From Mangrovimicrobium sp033283325 (lineage in GTDB: Bacteria; Pseudomonadota; Gammaproteobacteria; Pseudomonadales; Halieaceae), in the NCBI GenBank assembly GCA_033283325.1, contig JAWMQO010000001.1:868001-932000 (forward strand): a DNA stretch of 64,000 nucleotides. Direction: 5' to 3'. A model generated the notes under the pieces. It was not told the origin of the DNA. It saw nothing but the letters and a program-made list of their open reading frames with translations, and did no database searches. This document shows positions 7,981 through 16,648 of this stretch, in pieces; position 1 is the stretch's first letter, and every line of letters starts with the position of its first letter. The position numbers and the translations under genes were made by a program.

Positions 7981-8132
7981 AGAAGGGGAATTCCCGTGGG
8001 CAGTGCTGTGCAAAAGTGGGCACAAGCATAGCAAAAAATCCCGGGCGCAGAGCGTTATTCGCGGCGACAAGGTGTGGAAAGTGCTAGAATCCCGCGCTTT
8101 GCTTTTGCCATCCGGATACCGGGGAGCTACTG

Positions 8133-8402
8133 ATGTCCAAGTCCGATACTGAACTACACCACGAATGCCTGAACCGCTTTATCGCGCTCGCCAACACGAT
8201 GAAAGACGAGGGCGCGAACACCGCTGTCGTCTCCGCGGCGCTGATGGCTTCTTCAGCTGTTTACGCTACTTACGTCGCCGCGGGGAACAGCGGCGCGCTG
8301 GCGCCTTCCGGGGTCGACAAGGTGGTCGAAGCCTATCGCGGCAATCTCGCCCGTGTACAGGAAATGCGCAAGGCGGAGATGGACGCAGCGGGTCAGTCCT
8401 GA
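8133..8402 (+). CDS. Small conserved-type protein, DUF3144-like
   Basis: An 89-residue, probably cytoplasmic helical protein. The block LNRFIALANTMKDEGANTAVVSAALMASSAVYATYVAA resembles the DUF3144 pattern (FI.LAN..... VS.A...A...), an uncharacterised family; the match is by eye and uncertain. The ATG follows GGGGAG (8121-8126) with good spacing. Its last ten bases overlap the end of the convergent FMN enzyme gene. Confidence 0.65.
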   Translation: MSKSDTELHHECLNRFIALANTMKDEGANTAVVSAALMASSAVYATYVAAGNSGALAPSGVDKVVEAYRGNLARVQEMRKAEMDAAGQS

Positions 8403-9937
8403 GCCTCTTCCCAGTCGCGGAACTCGGGCGCTGTGACCACTTCGGGGTAGCGTTCCGTCAGCGGTTCCGGCAGGCCGCGCGCATCGATGATCGCGGCGTG
8501 GCCGCGGTTCAACTCGTGGGGGTGCATGACACCGCAGGAATGGGCGATCACCTCCACCTCATGGGCCATGTTGCGGGCGAAGTTCGCTACCCGCACTGCC
8601 TTGTTCTCGGGGTCCAGTCCCTTTTGTAGATCTTCGTTGTGGGTAGTTACGCCTGACGGACAGGTGTTCTTGTTGCACTGCATGGCCTGGATGCAGCCCA
8701 GGGAAAACATGAAGCCGCGGGCGGTGTTCACGCAGTCCGCACCCAGGCACAGGGCCATCGCCACGTCCGTGGGGTTGATGAGTTTGCCCGAGGCGATCAC
8801 CCGTACCCGCTGGCGCAGGCCGTAGTATGTCAGCTTGTCCGCCACCAGAGGCAGGCTGCGGCGGACCGGCAGCCCCATGTTGTCGATCAGGCTTTGCGGC
8901 GCGGCGCCGCTGCCGCCGTCCCCGCTGTCCACGGTGAAGAAGTCCGGGGCGTACTCCATGCCGCGCTCGTGGATGCGCTGGCAGAACTCGTCCAGCCACG
9001 CGGGTTGACCGATCACTGCCTTGATGCCCGTCGGTTTGCCGCTAATGCTGCGCACCCGGTGGATCATGTCGAGCAGGTCGTCGATCGAGTGAATTTCGGG
9101 GTGGCGGTTGGGGCTGATGGAATCCACTCCCGCAGGGATACCCCGGGTACTGGCGATGACCTCGGTAACCTTGATACCAGGGAGGATGCCGCCCTTGCCG
9201 GGCTTGGCGCCCTGGGACAGCTTGATCTCGAACATGCGCACCTGTTCGATGGCGGCAATCTCGGCGAGCTTCTCCTCGCTCAGGCCGCCGTTTTCGTCCC
9301 GCACGCCGTATTTCGCGGTACCGATCTGGAAAATGATGTCGCAGCCACCCTGCAGGTGGTAGGGCGATAGCCCGCCCTCGCCAGTGTTGAGCCATATGCC
9401 GGCCTGACTCGCGCCGTGGGAGAGGGCGGTGACCGCGGGAGCCGACAGGGCGCCGAAGCTCATGGCCGAAATGTTGAAAAAGGAGCGGGTCCGGAAGGGG
9501 TTCGCCGCAAAGGATTCGCCGAAGGTGATCCAGCCGTCCTGGCTGATTTCGCTCTCCAGTGGCGGGAGCAGGGAGTTGAGGAAGATCACCTGTCCCGGCT
9601 GGTTCATCGGCTGGGTCGAGCCAAAGGCCACGGTCGAGTCGAGGTTTTTCGCCGCGCGGTAGATCCAGGTCCGCTGGGCGCGGTTGAAGGGCAGTTCCTC
9701 GCGATCCATGGCGAAAAAATACTGGCGGAAAAATGCGCCCAGGTGCTCGAAGAGATAGCGAAAGCGGCCGATGATGGGGTAGTTGCGGCGGATGGCGTGC
9801 TTCTTCTGGGTGACGTCAACCACATACATGTAGCCAAGCCACAGCAGCAGTCCGATGATCCCCAGTACCAGCAGCAGGGCGCCGGCTTCTATGACGTCGA
9901 TCGTCAGGTTTCGCAGGGCGCTGGGCTGTACATCCAC
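8393..9937 (-). CDS. FMN-binding glutamate-synthase family protein, membrane-anchored
   Basis: The 514-residue protein has an N-terminal membrane segment (about residues 18-40, GALLLVLGIIGLLLWLGYMYV) followed by the FMN-binding synthase domain of GltB (blocks FNISAMSFGALS, NTGEGG, SQGAKPGKGGILP and DGGSGAAP, and the iron-sulfur cysteine cluster CIQAMQCNKNTC). It lacks the glutaminase domain and the C-terminal beta-helix of true glutamate synthase. Stand-alone members are widespread and their substrate is not settled. The start is GTG at 9937, with GGAGG ten bases upstream. Confidence 0.85.
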   Translation of the reverse strand: MDVQPSALRNLTIDVIEAGALLLVLGIIGLLLWLGYMYVVDVTQKKHAIRRNYPIIGRFRYLFEHLGAFFRQYFFAMDREELPFNRAQRTWIYRAAKNLDSTVAFGSTQPMNQPGQVIFLNSLLPPLESEISQDGWITFGESFAANPFRTRSFFNISAMSFGALSAPAVTALSHGASQAGIWLNTGEGGLSPYHLQGGCDIIFQIGTAKYGVRDENGGLSEEKLAEIAAIEQVRMFEIKLSQGAKPGKGGILPGIKVTEVIASTRGIPAGVDSISPNRHPEIHSIDDLLDMIHRVRSISGKPTGIKAVIGQPAWLDEFCQRIHERGMEYAPDFFTVDSGDGGSGAAPQSLIDNMGLPVRRSLPLVADKLTYYGLRQRVRVIASGKLINPTDVAMALCLGADCVNTARGFMFSLGCIQAMQCNKNTCPSGVTTHNEDLQKGLDPENKAVRVANFARNMAHEVEVIAHSCGVMHPHELNRGHAAIIDARGLPEPLTERYPEVVTAPEFRDWEEAQD

Positions 9938-10011
9938 GGAATCTGATCCTCCAGGAACTGAGGTGCCCAGTCTAACGGTGGAAGCCGGTCACGCCTAGCG
10001 GCGCGGGCCTT

Positions 10012-11106
10012 TCACGACGCCAGAGGGATTGCGTCGAGGTGGTGGTCGAGGTCGTGTTCCAGCATGGCGGCGTTGACCCTCGCCGCGTTGGCGGTATTCA
10101 CTGATTCGGTCTGGTACTCCGATTCGGTGGTCATCCAGATGAAATGGCCGTAGACGAGGAAAATCACGTACTGCCGCATGGCCTCGTCGAAGCCAGGCGC
10201 GTCGACGTCGTGCTTGCGCAGGCTGTCGAGGTAATGCTGCACCAGCGCGGCTTCCCAGTGGGGCCGGTCAGCGCTGTCGATGGACGCGGAGACGTGGTAG
10301 GAAACCTCGATCATCCCCGGTCCACGGCTGGCGAGTGTATCGAAGAAACCGGGCGTACCGTCCGCGGCAATGTAAAGGTTGCCGAGGTGAATGTCGCCGT
10401 GAAGCACGCAGTAGGGCTGCTGCTTGGCGTAGGCTTTCATCTTTTGCCAGGCTTGCAGCATCCAGTCGCGATCCTGGTAACGCACCGAACTGGCAACCCC
10501 CCGGGGAGAGCTGACGAAGCGCTGCCATGTCGCGGGCTCGGTCTTGAGTGCGAAGAAACTGTCGACGGTGTCGAGGAAGTCCACCAGGTCTTCCCACTCG
10601 CCGCCGGCCTTGACCCCGGGGCTGTCCCATGTGCGGGCGTGAAACCCGGCCAGCACCTCCAGGCGACGTGCTACCTGCTCGAAGCTCTGCGGCTGGGTGG
10701 CGTGGCAGAAGGTGGCGCCGCTGGCGACCAGGTCTTCCATGATGACGATACCCTGCCTGCGCTCGGCGTCGAAATCCGCGAAATAGCAGGTGGGGGCGGG
10801 CAGGGGGAGGCGGGTCAACACGTCCCGGTAGCCGCGGATCTCGCGCTCGTGCATGAAGTCGAAGTTGCGACTGTGGGCTTCGAAACCACCCTTGAGGATT
10901 ACCGTTTCGGGAATGCCCGCGGCCTTGCCCGCCTCGTCCAGTTCCAGCCGGTAGCGCAGCTTGGAACTGGTGCCGCGAATTGCGTCGATGAATTCGAGTT
11001 TTTCTACCGTCACTTCCGGGTTGCGCTGGCGCAAGGCCGCCGTCATCCACTGGGCAGTGATTTCCGCTTCGGTGACTGGCAGGGGGAAGTAGGCAGCCTG
11101 GTTCAT
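10012..11106 (-). CDS. APH/choline-kinase-fold phosphotransferase
   Basis: The 364-residue aminoglycoside-phosphotransferase-fold enzyme has the Brenner-type catalytic motif VLHGDIHLGNLY (catalytic Asp and metal-binding Asn) and a following FFDT metal-binding Asp. The N-terminal lobe has an ILKGG segment for the ATP-binding Lys. Similar enzymes phosphorylate small alcohols, and some stand beside acyl-CoA dehydrogenases in lipid or steroid catabolic clusters. The substrate cannot be read here, and antibiotic resistance is not implied. It lies 53 bases downstream of the SDR gene, so both are probably in one transcript. Confidence 0.8.
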   Translation of the reverse strand: MNQAAYFPLPVTEAEITAQWMTAALRQRNPEVTVEKLEFIDAIRGTSSKLRYRLELDEAGKAAGIPETVILKGGFEAHSRNFDFMHEREIRGYRDVLTRLPLPAPTCYFADFDAERRQGIVIMEDLVASGATFCHATQPQSFEQVARRLEVLAGFHARTWDSPGVKAGGEWEDLVDFLDTVDSFFALKTEPATWQRFVSSPRGVASSVRYQDRDWMLQAWQKMKAYAKQQPYCVLHGDIHLGNLYIAADGTPGFFDTLASRGPGMIEVSYHVSASIDSADRPHWEAALVQHYLDSLRKHDVDAPGFDEAMRQYVIFLVYGHFIWMTTESEYQTESVNTANAARVNAAMLEHDLDHHLDAIPLAS

Positions 11107-11159
11107 CGCTCGGGGTGCTCCGGATTGTTATCGTTTACGGGCGTGGCGGCGGCGCAGCT

Positions 11160-11999
11160 TCAGCTGTTCATCGCCCGGCTCTGCGCGTCGAAGATTTGCT
11201 GCACGTGATTGACGCTGTCGCCGGCGGAAACGCCGCCGTCAACGGGAATCACGATGCCGGTGACCTGGCGGGCGCGCTCGCTGGCGAGGTAGAGGGCGGC
11301 CTGGGCCACGTCTTCCGGGCGGCCGTCCTGCTTGATCGGCTGGTCGGCGAAGTTGATCTCGTCGAGATCCTTCTGCAGTTGCTTGAATCCGGCCTCGCTC
11401 ATGCCCGATTGGGACCAGCTCGACATGGGCGTGCGGATGTGGCCGGGATTGATGATATTGACCCGGACACCGTGCTGGGCGAGGTCGATCGCCGCGCACT
11501 TGCTGAAGTGGAGTACCGCCGCCTTGGAGGCGCGATAGGTAGCAACCCCGAAACCCGCGACCGCACCGCCGAGGGAGGCGGTGTTGATGATGGAACCGCC
11601 GCCGTTTTTCGCCATGTGGCGCGCCGCGCGCTGGGTGCCGAGCATCACCCCGAGCAGGTTGACCTGCATCACCCGGTCGAAATCCGCGAGATCGTCGTCG
11701 AGGAAGCTGGGGAACAGGCGGTTGGAGATGCCGGCGTTGTTGAACATGATGTGCAGGCCGCCGAAGGTCTCGACGGCGAAATCGACCAGTCCCTGCACGT
11801 CGCTCTCGCTGGAGACGTCGGTGCGGCGGTAGCGGACCTTTTCGCCCAGTTCCGCGGCGAGGGCTTCACCGGCCTCGTCGTTCACATCGGCAATGACCAC
11901 GCAGGCACCTTCCTGCGCGAACAGTTCTACGCTCGCACGGCCTATGCCGCTGGCGCCGCCGGTGACGATGGCCACTTTGCCGGAAAGTTCGTTACTCAT
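11160..11999 (-). CDS. Short-chain dehydrogenase/reductase
   Basis: A classical NAD(P)-dependent SDR of 279 residues: nucleotide motif TGGASGIG (residues 14-21), NNAG, catalytic Ser in INTASLGG, and YRASK (Tyr and Lys). An acidic residue after beta strand 2 (IADVND) favours NAD(H). The ATG at 11999 has GGAG nine bases upstream; an upstream TTG in frame is less likely. It carries a roughly 30-residue C-terminal tail (SVNHVQQIFDAQSRAMNS) beyond the usual GG(V)xxxG end. Together with the AraC regulator and the phosphotransferase it forms a leftward gene group. Confidence 0.9.
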   Translation of the reverse strand: MSNELSGKVAIVTGGASGIGRASVELFAQEGACVVIADVNDEAGEALAAELGEKVRYRRTDVSSESDVQGLVDFAVETFGGLHIMFNNAGISNRLFPSFLDDDLADFDRVMQVNLLGVMLGTQRAARHMAKNGGGSIINTASLGGAVAGFGVATYRASKAAVLHFSKCAAIDLAQHGVRVNIINPGHIRTPMSSWSQSGMSEAGFKQLQKDLDEINFADQPIKQDGRPEDVAQAALYLASERARQVTGIVIPVDGGVSAGDSVNHVQQIFDAQSRAMNS

Positions 12000-12154
12000 G
12001 TCAGGGAACTCCAAATTTTCTGTCGATTCGGCTCCGCGCCATTGCTGGCGACGAAGACGGGGACTGCAAGAATACTACAGCTGCCCACGGCAAAGATGTT
12101 CGATACCGTACGAGCAATTATCTACCGATGAACGCCAGGCCGCGCCCGCGACCC

Positions 12155-13219
12155 TCAGGCGGGGAAGGGCTGGCGCTGGGTATTGCGGAAGGATTTGGGG
12201 GTCATACCGGTGGCGCGCTTGAAGGCGCGTCCGAAGCTGGTTTGCTCGGAATAACCCAGCTGGAAGGCAATTTCATCGAGGGAGCAGTCGCTCCAGAGCA
12301 GGGCGTGCTTGGCGAGCTTGATCCGCTCGTTCTGCACGATCTCGGAAAACTTGATGCCCATGCGGGTCAGGCGCTTCTGCAGGGTGCGGGTGGAGGTACC
12401 CAGCTGTTCGGCGCAGGCGTCGAGGGAGCAATGGCCGCAGGAGAGGGCCTGGCGTACCCGGCTCTCCACCTGTTCGACGAAATTGGCCCGGCTGTTCTTG
12501 CGGATCTGGGTCATGCCGCCGCCGAGCAGGGCGAAGAGCATCCTGTTGGAGGTGGCCAGGGGCCGGTCGAGAAACTCGGAGGAGAAAGCGATGGCGTTCG
12601 CGCCGGCGCCGCCGCTGACCCGGCAGCCGAGTCGCTCCTTGAGACGCAGGGCGTCGGCGCGGCTGACCTTGCAGGTGAGGTTGGCGTAGCTCGGGCGGAA
12701 ATGCGTCGCATCGAGTTTCTGCAGGATTTTCAGTATCAGGAGCATGCCGTGGTAGTGAATCTGGGCGCGTTCGCCGACCCCGATATGGGTGCTCCAGCGC
12801 AGTTCCGCCACGTCCCGGGAGGTCACCAGTTCCATTTCGCACTCCGGCGATACCGAGATCTGCACGTAGTCGATCAGGCAGCGCAGGGCCTCGCGGACAT
12901 TGGGCGCGGCGCGAGCGTAGACCAGTGCCACCCCGTAGACATCGGGGTCCTGTAACTCGGCCAGGTGCAGGCCGAAGAGAGGGTCCTGCAGTTTGCTGGC
13001 GCAGTGCTCCAGCAGGTTGACCGCGGTAATACACTCGATGTCCTGGTCCGGGTCTTCAAAACTGGCAGGATCGATATTGTGGTATTCGAGAATACTGCGG
13101 GGGTCGTCCCCCAGGCTGCTGACGAGGCCGGTCAGCCCGCTCAGGTAACCTACACGGATGCGCCCCCGCGGCGGGAGCGTGATTTCGGGGCTGCTGAAAT
13201 TCGGCACGAACGCTTGCAC
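12155..13219 (-). CDS. AraC-family transcriptional regulator (OruR/ArgR type)
   Basis: A 354-residue DNA-binding regulator. The N-terminal part has the helical AraC ligand-binding layout seen in OruR-like proteins (LEHCASKLQDPLFGLHLAE). The C-terminal double helix-turn-helix spans about residues 250-345, with LDACAEQLGTSTRTLQKRL and LDEIAFQLGYSEQTSFGRAF. The start is GTG at 13219, preceded by GGGAGGA. Members of this type often switch on neighbouring hydrophobic-compound catabolic genes, so the adjacent SDR, PhyH or P450 genes are candidate targets. The effector is unknown. Confidence 0.9.
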   Translation of the reverse strand: MQAFVPNFSSPEITLPPRGRIRVGYLSGLTGLVSSLGDDPRSILEYHNIDPASFEDPDQDIECITAVNLLEHCASKLQDPLFGLHLAELQDPDVYGVALVYARAAPNVREALRCLIDYVQISVSPECEMELVTSRDVAELRWSTHIGVGERAQIHYHGMLLILKILQKLDATHFRPSYANLTCKVSRADALRLKERLGCRVSGGAGANAIAFSSEFLDRPLATSNRMLFALLGGGMTQIRKNSRANFVEQVESRVRQALSCGHCSLDACAEQLGTSTRTLQKRLTRMGIKFSEIVQNERIKLAKHALLWSDCSLDEIAFQLGYSEQTSFGRAFKRATGMTPKSFRNTQRQPFPA

Positions 13220-13358
13220 GATTTTCCTCCCGGCCGGTTCCCGGGCTCTTCGGCGTGAGAGCCGAAATGCGCGCGGTCGGGCCGTGGCGATTGTTATGTC
13301 GGGCTAGCTTATCCGCCCGGCATTCACTGCGCAAGCGCCACCGAGCGGCGGGCGCTGC

Positions 13359-14189
13359 TCAACTGTTGCCGGGGGCGAGGGTGGGGAAGCGCTCTTCGTC
13401 GAGCAGTTCGTAGGGCTTCAGGTGGGCCGGGTCAAAGGCCTGCGGCGGCGCGCCGTTCCAGTGGGCGTCGGCGGGCAGCATGGAGGTGATCATGGCCCAG
13501 CGCGGCTGCCCCGAGAGGTTGGCACCGGCGCCGTGAACGGTCAGGTGGTCGTGCACGGTGACATCGCCGACCTCGTAGCTCATCGCTTCGGAGACTTCGT
13601 AGTCGAGCAGCTCCGGCCAGACCTCGGTGATGTCGCGCCCGTCGTAGGAGGTGTAGTTACCCAGGACGCCGGCCCTGTGGGAACCGTTGAAGAAGGACAT
13701 GGTGCCCTTGTCCGGGCCGCAGGCCTGCAGGGGGATCCAGAACTGCATGCCGCCGGAGCGGTCCACGGCGAAAGTGATGAAATCCTGGTGGAAGCTGGTG
13801 GGGCCGTTGCCGCCGCGCTCGGACTTTTTGCCGGCGGGCAGCTTGGGGACAAAGGTGTCGAAGAAGTAGCGAACGCCGGTTCCGGACTTGCGGTCCATCA
13901 ACTGCTTGGCGGCGGCGGCGACGCCCTGCAGCATGTTGCGTATCTCCGGTATGTCCAGGCCACCGCAGGGGAAAGGATTGAAATAGGGCTGGCGGATGCC
14001 GAAATCCTCGTTGCTGGCGCCGTCCTCACCCATCAGTTCGATACCGCGCTGAAGCAGCTGGCCGACCATTTCCGGATCGAGAAAAGCTTTCAACTTTACC
14101 CAGCCATTTTCCTGGTAGAAGGCGATTTCCTCGGCGGTGACACCGCGGCATGGAAAGCCCCCGCTGTCGCTGTATCTGGATTGACTCAT
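13359..14189 (-). CDS. Phytanoyl-CoA dioxygenase family protein
   Basis: A 276-residue Fe(II)/2-oxoglutarate oxygenase of the PhyH family. It shows the metal site HxD (SFHQDF) and distal His (LTVHGAG), with an Arg in QPRWA that would bind 2-oxoglutarate. It opens with the family's usual EEIAFYQENGWVKLKAFLD. It probably hydroxylates an acyl-CoA or a small hydrophobic substrate. It is divergent from the SDR-P450 fusion gene (209 bases between the genes), so control may be shared. The substrate is not deducible. Confidence 0.88.
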   Translation of the reverse strand: MSQSRYSDSGGFPCRGVTAEEIAFYQENGWVKLKAFLDPEMVGQLLQRGIELMGEDGASNEDFGIRQPYFNPFPCGGLDIPEIRNMLQGVAAAAKQLMDRKSGTGVRYFFDTFVPKLPAGKKSERGGNGPTSFHQDFITFAVDRSGGMQFWIPLQACGPDKGTMSFFNGSHRAGVLGNYTSYDGRDITEVWPELLDYEVSEAMSYEVGDVTVHDHLTVHGAGANLSGQPRWAMITSMLPADAHWNGAPPQAFDPAHLKPYELLDEERFPTLAPGNS

Positions 14190-14398
14190 GACTGCTTTGC
14201 CTTCTCGGTTTATCGCGAGTTTGAATCTAGCAGTGGGCCTTATGCGCCGCTCAACATCTGGCGTACATTTATCTGCAACGACCGTCGTGGCCTCCGGGAC
14301 CCTATCGACAGCGGGGCAGCTTATGTCGAGAACACGCTACAGGAGTCGGGATAGCCTTCTTCTGGTTGGGCAGGTGAAAGTCACTGGAGAAACCAAGA

Positions 14399-16630
14399 AT
14401 GAGCCGCTATCGCTTTGACGGGCGCACCGCGATAGTCACCGGCGCCGGCGGTAATCCGAGCCTGGGTCGCGCACATGCCCTGCTGCTCGCGGAGCGCGGT
14501 GCCAACGTGGTCGTCAATGATATCGGGAGTGACCCGGAAACTCCCGGTTATGAGGGGGTGGCCTCGGCGGAGGCGGTGGCGGCGGAAATCCGCTCCCTCG
14601 GCGGGAACGCCGTGGCCGATACCAACAGCGTGGCCAGTGAAGCGGGCGTCCGGGCCATCATGGCCACTGCGATGGAGGCCTATGGCAGGGTCGATATCCT
14701 GGTCAACAACGCGGCGATATCGATAGCCGCCTCGCTCGAGGAGATGAGTGACCGGGATTTCGAGCGGCACCTCGATATCAACCTGATGGGGCCGGTACGG
14801 CTATGCCGCGCCGTCTATCCACAGATGCGGGAGCGGGGCTTTGGCCGAATCGTCAACGTTACCTCAGGCGCGCTGACCGGTTTCGCGCTGTTGTCGGCCT
14901 ACGGTGCCAGCAAGGGCGGCTTGTTGTCCTTCACCCGCGCCTTCGCAGCGGAATGTGAGGGCAGCGGGGTGCAGGTGAACGCCGTAAATCCCGGCGCCTT
15001 CACGCGCATGATTTCGGCCCAGCAGGAAAGCACTTCCCCGATGCTGCAGCACGCGCAGCAAAATCTGCCCGCGGAACTGGTGTCGCCGGTGGTCGCGTGG
15101 CTGGCGCACGAGTCCTGCCCCCTGAACGGCGAGTGTGTCGAGGCGCTTGGTGGTGAAGTGCGCTCCCTGTACATCGCTGCGACGGAAGGCTTCAGGGATT
15201 CCGGCCTGACTGTCGAAGCGCTTGCCGAACGCTGGCCGGAAGTTTTCCAGGGGACCACGGTTTTCGCGATTCCGCAGGGGGCGGCGGATCCACGTGACTG
15301 GGCGATCAAGCCCTATCCGGGCAACCACAGCAGTGCCCCATCGGCCTGTCCGATCAGCGGCGGCGCACTTCAACTGACGGGCGAGGAGTCACGGCTCGAC
15401 CCCCTGATTCGCAATGATCCCTATCCCTTCTATCGCGCGATGCGCGAGCAGAAGCCGGTGTATTACGACGCCAAACTCGATCTCTACCTGGTGAGCCGCT
15501 ATGACGATGTCATGACGGTACTGCGCGACCCGCTGACTTTCTCGCTGGAGCACGGCTACCAGGACCGTTACGCCAATGGTTTTGTCGATGAACTGGCCGA
15601 AATCATGAATCGTGATGGCGGGGGTTTTATCCGCGATATCATCGCCTGCGATCCGCCGGAACACACCCGCCTGCGCAAGCTGCTGGAAAGCGCCTTTACC
15701 GCCCACAGGGTGAAAACCCTGGAGCCGGGTATCCGTAAAATCGTTGTCGACCTGCTGGAGCCGCTCGCTGAACAAGGGCATGCAGATGGCATGAAGGACA
15801 TCGGCGCCCCCCTGACCGCGCAGATTATCTGCGAGCAACTGGGCTTCGACTTCGACGAGGTCGGCACTGAAAAAATCGCCAGTTGGACCACCGCGCTGCT
15901 CGCCCAGATCGGCAGGATGCAGACCCGCGATGAAGTGGCGGGCAATGCCCGGGAAATCTGCGACCTGCAAAACTACATCATGCCGCGGATTCGGGAACGC
16001 GAGACGCAGCCCCGTGAAGACATGATCTCCGACCTGGTGCATGCGCGCCTGGACGACGAGGAGCGACCGCGCCTGAGTTTCGAGGAGCAGGTGTCCTGCG
16101 TGCGAGCGCTGTTGATCGCGGGGAACGATACCACCGCGGCTGCAATCACCAATCTCCTGCTGGTTCTGGCCGGTGACCCGGAGCTACAGCAAAAACTCTA
16201 CGCCTCGGTCGACGATGAGCGGGTGATGTCCCGTTTCGTGGAAGAGCTACTGCGCATGAAGCCCCCGGTGCACGGCCTGTTCCGCACCGCCATGCACGAT
16301 GTGGAACTGGGGGGCACGCAAATTCCCGCGCTTGCGCAGGTCTGCGTGCTCTTCGCCTCGGCCAACGAGGATGAGGCAAAATTCCCCGGGGGCGAGGAAA
16401 TGCAGCTGGAGCGCAACAATGCGGGACGGCACCTCACTTTCGGGGCGGGTATCCATTTGTGCATCGGCGCTTCACTGGCGCGCATGGAGATCAAGGTGGC
16501 GGCGCAGGAAATTATCCGCCGCCTGGCCAATATCGAGTTGGCGGTGCCGGTGGAAGAACTCGAGTACCTGCCCACACTGGCAACCCACACACTGACCAGC
16601 CTGCCCCTGAAGTTCTCCCGCAGGACCTGA
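14399..16630 (+). CDS. Fusion protein: short-chain dehydrogenase + cytochrome P450
   Basis: One uninterrupted 743-residue frame. Residues 1-295 form an SDR similar to multifunctional-enzyme-type 3-hydroxyacyl-CoA dehydrogenases: TGAGGNPSLGR nucleotide loop, NNAA, and Tyr168/Lys172 in YGASK. After a linker (about 296-335, PYPGNHSSAPSACPISGG), residues 336-743 form a full soluble bacterial P450: I-helix AGNDTT (574-579), ExxR (616-619) and heme ligand Cys688 in FGAGIHLCIG. All key residues of both halves are present, so it is likely bifunctional: hydroxylation by the P450 and alcohol/ketone conversion by the SDR. No reductase domain is included, so outside electron donors are needed. The ATG is preceded by GGAGA. 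It is convergent with a second P450 gene 18 bases away. Confidence 0.9.
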   Translation: MSRYRFDGRTAIVTGAGGNPSLGRAHALLLAERGANVVVNDIGSDPETPGYEGVASAEAVAAEIRSLGGNAVADTNSVASEAGVRAIMATAMEAYGRVDILVNNAAISIAASLEEMSDRDFERHLDINLMGPVRLCRAVYPQMRERGFGRIVNVTSGALTGFALLSAYGASKGGLLSFTRAFAAECEGSGVQVNAVNPGAFTRMISAQQESTSPMLQHAQQNLPAELVSPVVAWLAHESCPLNGECVEALGGEVRSLYIAATEGFRDSGLTVEALAERWPEVFQGTTVFAIPQGAADPRDWAIKPYPGNHSSAPSACPISGGALQLTGEESRLDPLIRNDPYPFYRAMREQKPVYYDAKLDLYLVSRYDDVMTVLRDPLTFSLEHGYQDRYANGFVDELAEIMNRDGGGFIRDIIACDPPEHTRLRKLLESAFTAHRVKTLEPGIRKIVVDLLEPLAEQGHADGMKDIGAPLTAQIICEQLGFDFDEVGTEKIASWTTALLAQIGRMQTRDEVAGNAREICDLQNYIMPRIRERETQPREDMISDLVHARLDDEERPRLSFEEQVSCVRALLIAGNDTTAAAITNLLLVLAGDPELQQKLYASVDDERVMSRFVEELLRMKPPVHGLFRTAMHDVELGGTQIPALAQVCVLFASANEDEAKFPGGEEMQLERNNAGRHLTFGAGIHLCIGASLARMEIKVAAQEIIRRLANIELAVPVEELEYLPTLATHTLTSLPLKFSRRT

Positions 16631-16648
16631 GATGAAGCCGCCGCGGCT

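Noticed and set aside
10012..11106. Antibiotic-resistance aminoglycoside kinase
   Set aside because: Only the fold and catalytic motif match; the neighbours are catabolic genes, so a metabolic kinase is more likely.
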